Shown piece after piece: positions 11,640-21,744 of a stretch of 64,000 nucleotides of DNA. The DNA is from Montifringilla adamsi (lineage: Eukaryota > Chordata > Aves > Passeriformes > Passeridae). The notes beneath the pieces are model-generated. The model had not been told where the DNA came from, searched no databases, and saw nothing but the letters and a program-made list of their open reading frames with translations. Position numbers and translations under genes: made by a program. Position 1 is the stretch's first letter; every line of letters starts with the position of its first letter. Location of the stretch: contig JAGGNK010013558.1 of NCBI GenBank assembly GCA_017590115.1, forward strand, positions 17,254,574 through 17,318,573, in the 5' to 3' direction.

Positions 11640-11780
11640 CCGGGCTCTCCCCTCAGCCCCGCCCGCCACAGCCTCGCTCCCCAAGGCCCCGCCCCCGTAT
11701 GATCAAACCACGCCCATAATGCAACAGCCCCGCCCCTCCTGATCCGGCCCCGCCTCTTTCACTTCAGGCCACGCCTCTCG
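11640..11780. promoter_or_regulatory. Array of GC-box/CACC-type sites (SP/KLF-like)
   Basis: At least six copies of a C-C-(C/A)-CGCC-(C/T) core occur at about 20-30 bp spacing: gccccgccc twice, accacgcccat, gccccgcccctc, gccccgcctc and gccacgcctc. All have the same orientation. The array would lie within the start of LINS1 intron 1 and upstream of ASB7. Confidence 0.55.
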
Positions 11781-11895
11781 TCTCCCCCCCACCTCACACC
11801 CGCGGCCCCGCTTAGTCACCCCGAGCCGCGGAGTGCACGGGCCCGTCTCCGCCCCGCTGCCCGGCGGTCGCTCCCAGGCAACTCTCGCCACTCAC

Positions 11896-12000
11896 CCGCC
11901 CCCGGAGGACCGCGAGGCCCAAACTCCGCTCCGTAACAGCGCCGGAACCGCCGCCGCCGCCCCCTGTCGCAAAGCGACCCCCCCACTCCTCCGCGGCTTT
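11896..12000 (-). other. LINS1: Probable LINS1 non-coding first exon
   Basis: On the minus strand the sequence GGGCGG|GTGAGT gives a near-consensus donor at 11896/11895 inside the CpG island. The upstream end (transcription start) cannot be fixed from sequence and is given only approximately. There is no usable coding start leading in frame into the coding exons. Confidence 0.5.
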
Positions 12001-12060
12001 ACGGCAGTGGGGCGGGGCCGCGGGGCGGGGCCGCCGTCAGCCCGGCGGCCAATGGGGCGC
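12001..12060. promoter_or_regulatory. Core of the LINS1/ASB7 bidirectional promoter
   Basis: Two ggggcggggc GC boxes (about 12010-12031) are followed by a plus-strand CCAAT (12049-12053) within gcggccaatgg. They lie between the opposed first-exon donors at 11896 and 12094. There is no TATA box, as usual for CpG-island promoters. Confidence 0.6.
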
Positions 12061-12094
12061 GGCGGCGGCGCGCGGGCGCACGCGGGTCACGCAG
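12061..12094 (+). other. ASB7: Probable ASB7 non-coding first exon (3' end)
   Basis: CACGCAG|GTAACC at 12094/12095 is a good donor facing away from LINS1. The 5' end is not defined by sequence. The coding start lies more than 9 kb downstream in the second exon. Confidence 0.5.
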
Positions 12095-12399
12095 GTAACC
12101 CCGGCTGCCCCGGGGTCCCTCGCGGCGCGGGGAGGGGGGGGGCGCGACCCCATGGCCTCCCCTCGCCCACACCGGGCAGCCCCTCCGGCGGTGCGGGGCT
12201 GTGAGGGGCGCCCCCGGCGCTCCCTCAGGGAAGGGGTGCGCAGCCCCTCGCCGCCCCTGCCCGCTCCCCCGGCGGGCTCCGGGCCGCCCCCGGGGCTGCC
12301 CGCGGAGGGGGGTCCCCGTCCCCAGCCCCCGGCGGCGCTCCGGGTGCCTTGGCGGCCGCCGGGCCTTGGGGCTGTGCGCCGGGGCTCGGCCGGCTTTTT

Positions 12400-12418
12400 G
12401 TGTGTGTGTGTGTGTGTG
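12400..12418. repeat. (GT)n microsatellite
   Basis: An uninterrupted GT dinucleotide run at the downstream shoulder of the CpG island. Confidence 0.95.
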
Positions 12419-12767
12419 CGCGGCTGACGGCTCCTGGAGCGTGAACTCCTGCGAGGGAGAGGTTTGGTTTCCCAGCAGCTCAGCTTTCTGGGTTACTTCC
12501 TGTCCCATTCTTTAGCACTTATCTTTACTTCCATTCCCTGGAGGAGCTGCCTTGACAGGGCAGCGGTCCTGCCGTTATTATCCCTTCAACTCCTTGGTAT
12601 CCTGGGAGAGTGTCCTCCTTTTCCAGGAGAGATCCCGGTTTTGATGACTAACCCCTTTCCTTCCAAATTTGTCAAGGCTCTTCCTATTTTGCCCAGCTAT
12701 TGCTTTTGTATTAACCAATTCTGTTCTTCTTTTCTCTCTTTTATGTCATTGTGTGGCTCAGTTCTAC

Positions 12768-12787
12768 TTTTTTTTTTTTTTTTTTTT
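12768..12787. repeat. Poly-T run (T20)
   Basis: Twenty consecutive T directly followed by AGG, which also resembles a splice acceptor on the plus strand. Confidence 0.95.
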
Positions 12788-15700
12788 AGGTTTAAGCTGC
12801 CTTAAAGGAGAATTAAAAATAGTGACTCCAAAGAACAAAATAACAGAGAAGAGAGAAAACAGCACTCAAAAAGCCCCCAGAAAGGTGATGATTCATTTAG
12901 ACTCTCAGAGTCATCCTAGACACATGGTTTGGCTGGGATTGGGGCCTCTTGTGTTTTTATGGATTTGAATAGGTAGCATTAGATTTCTTTGTTCTTTTAA
13001 AACCTACTTGCTGTTGACCTTTTAAAGTTTGAAAGCTCTTAATCCCGTTTGAAGTACAGTTGCTCTTGTAACACTTTATAATTTTCCAGAATTATTCTGA
13101 AAATGTTGTTTTGATTATGAATTGCTACTTAATGGGGGGTTTGTGTCTTCATCTCAGGGGTGTCACTTAAAAATACTTTGCTCTAGGTTGTTAAAAGGAT
13201 CTTTTCTTTAAGTCTTTCCATAAATTTATGGGTTCAGCATTGCTTCTGTTTCAATTTTCAAATCTTTATTGGGCTAGGTCATGGTAAATGCATTACATTG
13301 GTTTAGTCATACCTCACTCCTGTGTGGGTCACTTTATTGTGTGTGTGTTGTAACGGAGCTGCAAAAATTTAAATTAATTTAATTGGATGGTGTCTGCTTA
13401 CAAGTACTTACTTTTTGGGCTGAGATCATAGAAGATGATGATGCTGTTGGGTGCTTCAGGGGAAAAAATGAAAGGAGTCATGAAAACCAATGCTGCTGGT
13501 AGGAGGGAGGTTCTGTTTCAGGGGGAGAGCTGCTCGTAGGGAGAATTGCGTGCTTTACGTGGTGAGATGAAGAAATGGATCCTAGCAGAGAGTGGGGGGT
13601 GAATGATGTCAGTCAGACTTTTTCTGCATCCTGCTGTCAGTGTGCTCCAAAGGATGGAGACTCTGTGCCTTCTTCTAACGCAGGGTCTGTGTTGAAGCCA
13701 TTTTAATCTGTTTCAAAAGTAGGTGAGCTTGGCTTTTTGGCCAAGACGCCCTCCCTGGAGGTCCCTCTGGTCTGTGTCGTGTTTTCAGAGATGTCACTGA
13801 CTGTACCAAAACGTTGTTCATTGTTGGCAATCAGTTGTTTTTGAGCATTAGCCTGCAGGAGAAACAGCAGTATTTGTTGCCAGCAGCCTTGGTCAAGGCT
13901 GGATCATTTTTCCAATACAGATGTCTTTAGATTAAGACAAAAAGTGGTTGCTCTGTGTTGAAGATTAAATAGAAAATCCCTCTGTAACACAAGTGCAGCA
14001 AATCCTGAGGCACGCTTTGGAAGTGCAGGGAAGAAATTTTCCATGTTATTTTGATAACTCAGGAGTAATGGCAGAACATGTGGACATGCCCAGTGTGATT
14101 CCAGGAAGGATTTTCCTACTAATAGGTGAGGCAGATCAGTACAAACTTACCAGTTATTGCACAGCTGTTTCATCTGAATTTAGTTTATTGTAACTCCCAT
14201 TTCCCAACCCACCCAGTGCCTCTCGCATGAGGTCTGTAGCTGCTCCAACAGGACACCTCGTGGTGCCAACAATTCATGGGATCTTTGGGATTTATTCACA
14301 ACAGGAGACCTAAGTTTTCATTTGATTTGTGAAGTTCCTTCCTAGTGTGAAATGCCAGTGCAGCAAAGTTTGATTCAGATGCAGAGACTGGAATTGAGTT
14401 CATGGGAATCAGGGAATTAACTTCTGGCTGAAATTTGCACATGGTTTAAACAGGGCACAGAGATCACTGATGTGCTGAAGTCCTGCTCTTGATCCCTGGA
14501 AGAAATGCAGCATGTTGCCAGTATAGCAGCCCTTTAGAGAAAGCTTTAGTCTTCAGGCTGTATGCTCATTTTGGGTTTGTTTTTCCTCATTGTGAATTCT
14601 CAACCCTTAAAGGAAATGTGCTGTCTGAGGGATGGTTTTGTTTTGTTCCAGCAATGCTTACAGAATGATATTATCACAGTGAAATCTTGCTTTGTCCACT
14701 AAAGACATCCGACAAATTTTGTCCACTTGGATTCTTTTAGGCTGTGTTAAATAGAAATATATATTGAATGTACTTCTAGAGATTGTGGAATGACACAAAC
14801 TCTTTAAGCAGCACTCAGTTGGTTTATCAGCTGTGCTCTGAGAATTAGGGCTGAAGTGACTCCTTTAATATGGTTTGAGCTCACCATTGGTTCCTGCTTC
14901 TGTCATTCCATGCAGTGTTGGTGTTTGGGTGCTCTAATGTTAGTAAATCACGTGAAAATACATAAATCTTAGCAATTAACACTTGCTACAAATTAATTAC
15001 TAAGCTTCCATCTGACTTTTGCTGTTTAAAACTTGGTGATAGCACTGCTGTATGTTGGAGGAGAATTGGTATTTTTTGCTTGGTACACGAGGATCTCCAA
15101 GCATGCTGCAGAGCACAAGCTCCCTGCAGTTTGTCAGTGCACATCTTGAGGGAGGAGGTTCTGGCTGTGTGAACCTGATGCAGCATTCTCTACTGAAAAA
15201 AGAGCTGGAAGGCCTTGCTTTAGCATCAGCATTGAGGTCCTGCCTTCAGAAGGAATTGCAGGATTTTATTCTTGGGGCTCTGCTTGTGCTTAAGGTCGTC
15301 AGTGTATGGGTGGGGGTGCTGAGGATGGTGAGTGGTTGCTGTGCTTGCTGAGGGGGAAGTTTCTCTCAGGTTTGCACACCTGAAGTTCTTTGAGCTGGGT
15401 GATTCTCCATCAGGCCCAAAGTCAGACCTCAGAACCTCTCAGTGAGATGGATAATTGTGGTAAAATGACGCCTCGGTGCTTCAGTTTCACCCACCTGCAG
15501 AATGTAAGGACACAACAGCTGCTTATTAGTGTGTAACAGCACCACCTCTAGTTCTAGGAACACCTGAAGTTGGTGGGGCACTTGTAGATTAACTCTTTTG
15601 GTTATTTTAAATTTCATATGTCCAAGCTGGCCTTACAGGAGCTCTCATGAGAAATGTGTAACTTTTAATGACACCTTGTGAGGAGTGAAGGCTTCTTTCC

Positions 15701-17750
15701 TTTGAAGCAGCAGTTCCTCTGTGATGTTTTAGATTCATGCACTGTTAACTCATTGCTTTCAGGCCCAGCAGCTTGCATGTGTTGCTTGGTGATTTTCATT
15801 TCAGTCACAGGGATACCTCACTTGGTGTCTGGGCTGTAGCATGGAACTTTCAGCAGAAAATATATTTGGGATTATAAGGCTCTGTGAAATTTTGATATTT
15901 CACATGTTACTTGCAAACTTCACGATTGGGATGTGAGAATGCAAATGACAACACAATTGTTTGCCCTACTCTCTTGTCTGAAGAGCTCCTGGAATAGGAG
16001 CGTGAGTGACAGCTGAAATGATGGTTGTGTTTAGTTTGTCAAAAATATATTGACCATTTTTAAAATGCCATGTGAGTGAGAACACATTTAGCTTGTTCAA
16101 GCTTTGAAATGGGTAGGAGAAGTGAGTTGTGAGACTAATGAAGGCTGATGTGATTATCCTTATTCCACAGGGCATTCCTTTTTTCTGTTGTTTATTTGAC
16201 TTAAATGTCTCGGAATACTTCAACCACAGGCAACTCAGATCTACACTGATGAGGTCTATGCCAGATACTAAATGTCATGTGTAATGGTACACTTCCCTTG
16301 TTGTACAGAGTTAGGCTGACATCAATAACTTATGGTCCTTATTCTGCTCTTGGGTGTGTAATCTCTGAGTTTAGGGATCAGGTCTTTCTGTCAGGCCGTG
16401 TGAATGAGCAAAATACTGAATTTTGAGGTCTTGCTTTTTGTACCAACCTTTAACTTTCTTTAAAGTAAGTGTATACATATGTTGGAATTAATTTTCCACA
16501 TGATGTTTGCAGTGACTTTAAAGAAGTGACACATTGATGTGGAAAAGTCTAAGATCTCTTTGACAACATGAGACATTATCAATAGATAATGAGGATGTTT
16601 GTCTTATTATTTTTATTTAGTGCTGCCTCTACTATTATTATTAGTGTTTTAATCAAACTTTGTTAAGTCATTGAGTGAGGGAGCTTTACTCTTACTAAAT
16701 GTGACTTATTTTTATTAAAGTTGCAGATCTTACTCTTGCCATATGCAGCTAATTTTCCTTTGGGGGGAAAAAGCTTGTTACTTTTTTAGTGGAGCAATCT
16801 GTTACCTTGTCTGTAGTCTGTGAAGTCAGTGCAATTCTAATTTGCATCAGCTAATAAAAAATGTGTGGGTTTTAAAGTGAAAATCATGCAAAATTTGAAA
16901 AAAAAAAGGTGAACGACTGATCATCTATGCAGAAAAACAAGGCTAGAAATGTGATCAAATTAGGTCATGGCAGTGCAGTTTTGTGCAGGGCTGTAAGCAT
17001 ATCTGAAGACCTTGTATGTTTTATCTTGGGAAGCAAAGCTCTTGAAAAATATGCATAAGAGGGATAAAAAGGACTTTTTTTCATCCTTCTCTTTCAGCTA
17101 TCATTGTGAAAGCATGATTTTATGTTGCATTAAGTGGCAGAAATTTCAACTTAATCTGAGAGCTGCACAGTTCATGGAACTGCTCTGGTGCAACTCGTTT
17201 GCAGAAGAAACGAGTCACAGTTGGGTTTGTGTGATCAGCTGTACAATTAAGTATTTAATGGTTTTATTGTTTGTTACATGATTGCAATGCTCAGATGAGA
17301 TAAGGGGGCCTTTCACTAAAAGTTTGCAGCCAAAGGAAATGAAAGGTCAGATAAAGGTGTACAAAGAATTAGTGAAAGAACAGTGATGAGTACAGGAGGA
17401 ATGGTCTGGGACTGATCCCATTAACTGCAGGTGACGGGGAGGATAAGGAGGGGCCAGTCTGAAGGAGGAATCTGCACAGGGGTTGTAACTGGCTTTTGGT
17501 AAACCTTGATTCTAAAAGGCTGGTTTTTCTTTATGAAGAAAAGGGTGAAGATTTTTGAGCTGGTGGTTTTCTTGTACTGTGGAGGTGGCTTTACCTGTTT
17601 GTGAAACGCAGTGTGTGTCAGCTTGAGCTGTCACGTGAGGGAGAGGAGACAGGCTGGTGGCTCTGCAAATCCAGCTGAAGGACACAACTCAATGGTCATG
17701 GGGCTCAGGTTTTATTCCTTACTTAGGGAAACAGAGATGGGATGGAGATT

Positions 17751-17825
17751 TAAAAAAAAAAAACAACCCAAACCTCATACAAAAACAATAATAAAAAACC
17801 CCCACAAACAAATAAAAAACCCACA
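17751..17825. repeat. A-rich low-complexity tract
   Basis: About 75 nt made almost entirely of A and C runs (aaaaaac, aataataaaaaaccccc and similar), with almost no G or T. It generates spurious lysine/proline-rich frames. Confidence 0.85.
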
Positions 17826-20800
17826 AAAGTAGTTTGGGAAGAGCTAAATGGATCCTGAATGTTTTTCCTGGCATCTGACTCCCACAGGGAGATGTTGAGC
17901 AGTGAGGCAGAAGTACCTACTGTAACCTTTGTATCCATTCTTGTTCCATACAGGAGGGGCAGATAGAGGTAATTATTAGAGAAGGGTGTAGACCATTTCT
18001 TCAAGGTTTACTCCAGACAGGAAGCACATCACTCATTTCTCTTGTCTTCCATAAAATATTCTCTGTAGCCTTTTCCTCGTGTGGCAGAAGCAAACTCTGC
18101 CCTCCCCAACCTCTGGAGGACTCTGATAATGATAGAAAACACACTTTGGGTCTTTTCTGACATAGCTGCATGAAAATGTAGCATTCTCACACACAAACAA
18201 AGTAAAAGTAAGTAAACCTCTGGCTTTTATTCTTTACAACTAACGTGAAATACCATTTTTTTAAGGGGTAGCAGGTTGTTTGACGCACATGGGCACAGAA
18301 GATTATGAACAGTGAAGACAATGAAGAGTGGGACATCCATCAAAGAGTAACAACCTCTTATAAGGTAATTCAGGACCACATTGAGTTTATCCTGTTGTAC
18401 TTGCAAAATCAATTAAGTAACTGTTGCTGTCCTCCATTTTCATGGCACTATAAAATCATTATAACCAAGAATATATAGGTATATTTTTCCCCCCTGTGCT
18501 TCCTTTCATTTTTTTACTTGCATGCAGAAAGCCAATATGTAACAACCCAAATGCATGCTGAGTTCTGAATGAGATTGATTACAGTTGCAAAACATTAAAT
18601 ATTAAATGCCAAAGGGCTACTTCCAGTAGTCCTCCTTCTCTTCTCCAAAGATTGATGTCTTAAATGGGGCTCTGCAAACAGGAGTTTTAAATGATCTATG
18701 GAGCAGAAGTAAAAATGTTTTCAAAGCTGGTGTGTACCTAAAACTATCCTGAAACCTTTAATGTTATGGTTAAGTATTCTTGTCATTTGAATTTCATTGC
18801 TTGCCATAGGGGTGAGATGGAAGAGTGGATATTTACAGAAACTGTGCAAGTGATAAAAGGAGCTGCCTGACTTTGTCTTCTGCTTTGTATGTTTTAGTAC
18901 TTATGTACTTTAGTACCAGCTAATTTGAATAAGCTCTGCTAGTCACATGCAACATATGGAGCCAATGCCAATTTTTTATAATGCTGCATTGCAAATATAC
19001 CCACCAGCTGAGAAGTGTGAGAGAGAGAGCTCTGCTTTTCCTCAACCAACTGTCTTCACAGAGAGTTGCAGGGGGAAGGAATACTGCTGGCCCTTCAAAT
19101 GAGAAATCCCATTTCCCTTCATCTCTTTAGTCATCCCATCTCTTTCTGTAGCATTTTGAGCAACTAGCCTGACCCTAATTTTCAGGATCACTGGAGGGCT
19201 TGCAAGTATTGGTCCTTTACAAGAAAGGACTGAAAAAATGGCATCATAAAGTTTGTTTGCATTAAGTTTTGATCAGGTATTCTCAGTTTGAAAAACAAAA
19301 AGTTTTCATATCTTGTTTTTGTAGATATTCAGAAACTAGGGCTAAAAGGAACATGGTCTGAATTGCAATTTTTTAAGGGTTTTGCATGAGTCATCATCAT
19401 CAGTTAGATTCTACTGTCAGTTTTCACCTGCAAATCCAAAGATCTTACCCTTGCAGCTGGAATTTCATTACCAGTGCTGTTAGTGGTGTGATGCAGAGTG
19501 AAGTCAAGCTCGCTGTCTTATAGGTGAGCATGTTCTGAAGTGCTAATTGGAGTTTAGAAAAGAGCTTAGCAAAATCTTATTAGAGTCAGTAGAAATACTT
19601 CCATTGTCATCAGATTAACCAAGTTTGATTTTTGGAATATGCTGCAAAAGCTGACCTATTGAGTTGGCAGTTGCTGCTTTGCAAATCCCCTTTCCTCCCA
19701 GTCTCAGATAATGAAGTTCACACTGTAAAACAAAACAAAGCCAGTTTCTAAGCCATGTATAACATATGGAGCTAAAAAGTCTTCTTTAATAACCCTATGC
19801 TGAAGTAGTGATTGTTGCCATACATGGTAAGCTGAAGCATTTATAAATGTCAAAGACAGGCGTTTGCTCTGTGTAATTTCCATATCTGCAGGGTAAGTAG
19901 GGTCACTGGAGCACCTGTTAATTAAGAGTTTCTATCTCTCCAAAAAGCAGATAAAAACTTCCATACCAGGGGCACGAGGAGGTTGCAGAAGAGCAAATAC
20001 ACACTGTGCCTTTGTCTGCAAAGTTGGCAGTGATTGATGCTTTCACTTCTCTCTTGTCTGTGGCTATACCTGCATCACAGGAAAACAAGTGTCCAGAGGG
20101 ATATGGAGAGTGACTGCAATTACTTTTGAATGACCTGTGGATCACGAGGATCTGGAAGTCTTTATGATACCTAAAAGGAGGTTTAGATGATGATGTCTGT
20201 TGACATCCTAAAAAACCAAAAAATTACTGTAAATTTTAAGTTTTGCTTGAAATTAATTTTCACCATTAGGACTTTTCTTTATACTTTAATGTTGATGAAC
20301 TTTTCAGGAGTTTTTAATCTTCTAGGTCTGTGTTGATATCCATCCACGTTTGAATATTTTCTGAGGCTCCTATTGCTCAGCATTACCTTTCTCGTACCCT
20401 GATTTTATTCTTTCTTCTGATACTCCTTTCTATTTTAGGACTATGGGATATAATACACAATGTATGTGAAAATGCAATCACTTAACTTTGTGTACTGGGG
20501 AACAATCCCTAAATACCTGTTCATTTTCTTGCTCCCAAGTCGAACTACAAGTGGTACTTTTCAAACAGAGCATGGAGGACATACTATTTCTCTTTCCCAA
20601 TGTGTGCTTTTTTCTAGGCTCTTTTACAGTGGCTATTTTAGATACCCTTTTGGCCCAGCTCTTAAGTACTGTATCAAGGTAATTATAAATGGAATTATTC
20701 TGACATATGTTCTCATGGTGTTTGACAGGACTGTAATAACTTCACTTAAATGTATTTCAGGGCTCATAAAATATTACCCTTGTATTTGATTTTTGGAACG

Positions 20801-21291
20801 TAGAAGTACTTTGCAGCCTTTGTGTACTAGTTAAGAAGTGCTCAAGCCAGAATACAAACAGAAGACTAATTAAAAAAAAAAAAGGATGAAAAAGGAAAAA
20901 AGATAATTAAAATTTTCAATTTGAACATTAGTGTTACTAATACATGCAGTAGGTGACAGGATTCTATTGGTAAGATATTTTCACTGAAGCTTACAAGAGG
21001 TGCGTTTCTAGAAAAATAAAGAGTATCATAGCTCAGTTACTGTAGCAGTGCAGTGGTGATTCCTGCAACTGTTTGGATTATCCATTCCTTAGTCTGGATA
21101 ATCTATTTAACCAGTGTCTCTGGAGGTAGTGATGTTAACCACAGTGTGATTTTGAAATGAATGGTGGGTTCTGGAGATTTTTCATTTTGCTCATTGCTCA
21201 GTTGCTTTAATTGTGAACTGCTGCTTGATGCTGTCACTTCTGAAGAAAACATTTACTATTTATAATGTGCAAATGTCCTTTTCTTTTGCAG

Positions 21292-21533
21292 TTCAGTGAT
21301 GTCACCATGTACTATGATTTTGCTAATAAGAGTGAGATCATTTGGGCTTTATCCTCTGTGTAACATCACTTTTCTCAGCATACAGACAGAAGTCTTAGCA
21401 TCACATTCCATTAATCCTTCTTTTCCTGCATACCCCATTTCTGATCCCAATCCTAATTTATTCCTGCTTCCCATTGACTGAAGGTGACTCGTGTGAGCTC
21501 ATGAGGCTCCTGTAAAGGCCAGACTCAGCTAGG
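21292..21533 (+). other. ASB7: ASB7 5' UTR part of exon 2, with upstream ORFs
   Basis: The strongest acceptor upstream of the start codon is ccttttcttttgcag ending at 21291. A second candidate, gactgaag, ends at 21483. With the first, the leader holds a 60-codon uORF (21299-21481); with either, a four-codon uORF (21501-21515, MRLL) ends 18 nt before the ASB7 ATG. Confidence 0.55.
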
Positions 21534-21744
21534 ATGTTACACCACCACTGCAGGAGGAACCCTGAGCTGCAGGAAGAGTTGCAGATCCAGGCTGCCGTGG
21601 CCGCTGGCGATGTTCACACCGTGCGCAAGATGCTGGAGCAGGGATATTCTCCCAACGGTCGGGATGCCAATGGCTGGACCCTGCTTCACTTCTCTGCAGC
21701 AAGAGGCAAGGAGAGGTGTGTCCGTGTTTTTCTGGAACATGGAG
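21534..21744 (+). CDS. ASB7: ASB7 first coding exon (residues 1-71)
   Basis: It encodes the N-terminus and the first ankyrin repeats (VHTVRKMLEQGYSPNG; NGWTLLHFSAARGKERCV). The donor GGAG|GTGAGT at 21744/21745 leaves one base of an alanine codon (GCT) completed by the next exon. Confidence 0.97.

Larger units (their letters stand above)
7979..11895 (-). other. LINS1: LINS1 intron 1 (probable)
   Basis: About 3.9 kb between the probable non-coding first exon (donor GTGAGT at 11895) and the acceptor at 7979. It is AT-rich up to about 11.2 kb and then enters the CpG island. It holds a poly-A run near 8490, a CR1 fragment at 10803-10964 and no recognisable exon. The open frames in the GC-rich part (11280-11891, both strands) are products of high GC content. 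Confidence 0.65.
11250..12430. promoter_or_regulatory. CpG island spanning the LINS1/ASB7 shared promoter
   Basis: This is the only long GC- and CpG-rich block in the window, against an AT-rich background. It contains many GC boxes, both candidate first-exon donors and a GT repeat at its downstream edge (12400-12418). It is consistent with an unmethylated, broad bidirectional promoter. Confidence 0.9.
12095..21291 (+). other. ASB7: ASB7 intron 1 (probable)
   Basis: About 9.2 kb of AT-rich DNA with T- and A-rich low-complexity tracts (T20 at 12768-12787; A-rich 17751-17825), a GT repeat at the start and no recognisable exon or CR1. Open frames of up to about 110 residues here have no familiar content. 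Confidence 0.6.

Noticed and set aside
11280..12515. Several overlapping open frames of 90-170 residues on both strands
   Set aside because: They lie in the CpG island, where GC richness removes stop codons. They are Pro/Arg/Ala-rich, have no known domain, and conflict with each other.
12768..12800. T20 followed by AGG as an extra ASB7 5' UTR exon acceptor
   Set aside because: The shape fits an acceptor, but no convincing donor pairing or exon follows and homopolymers often mimic this.
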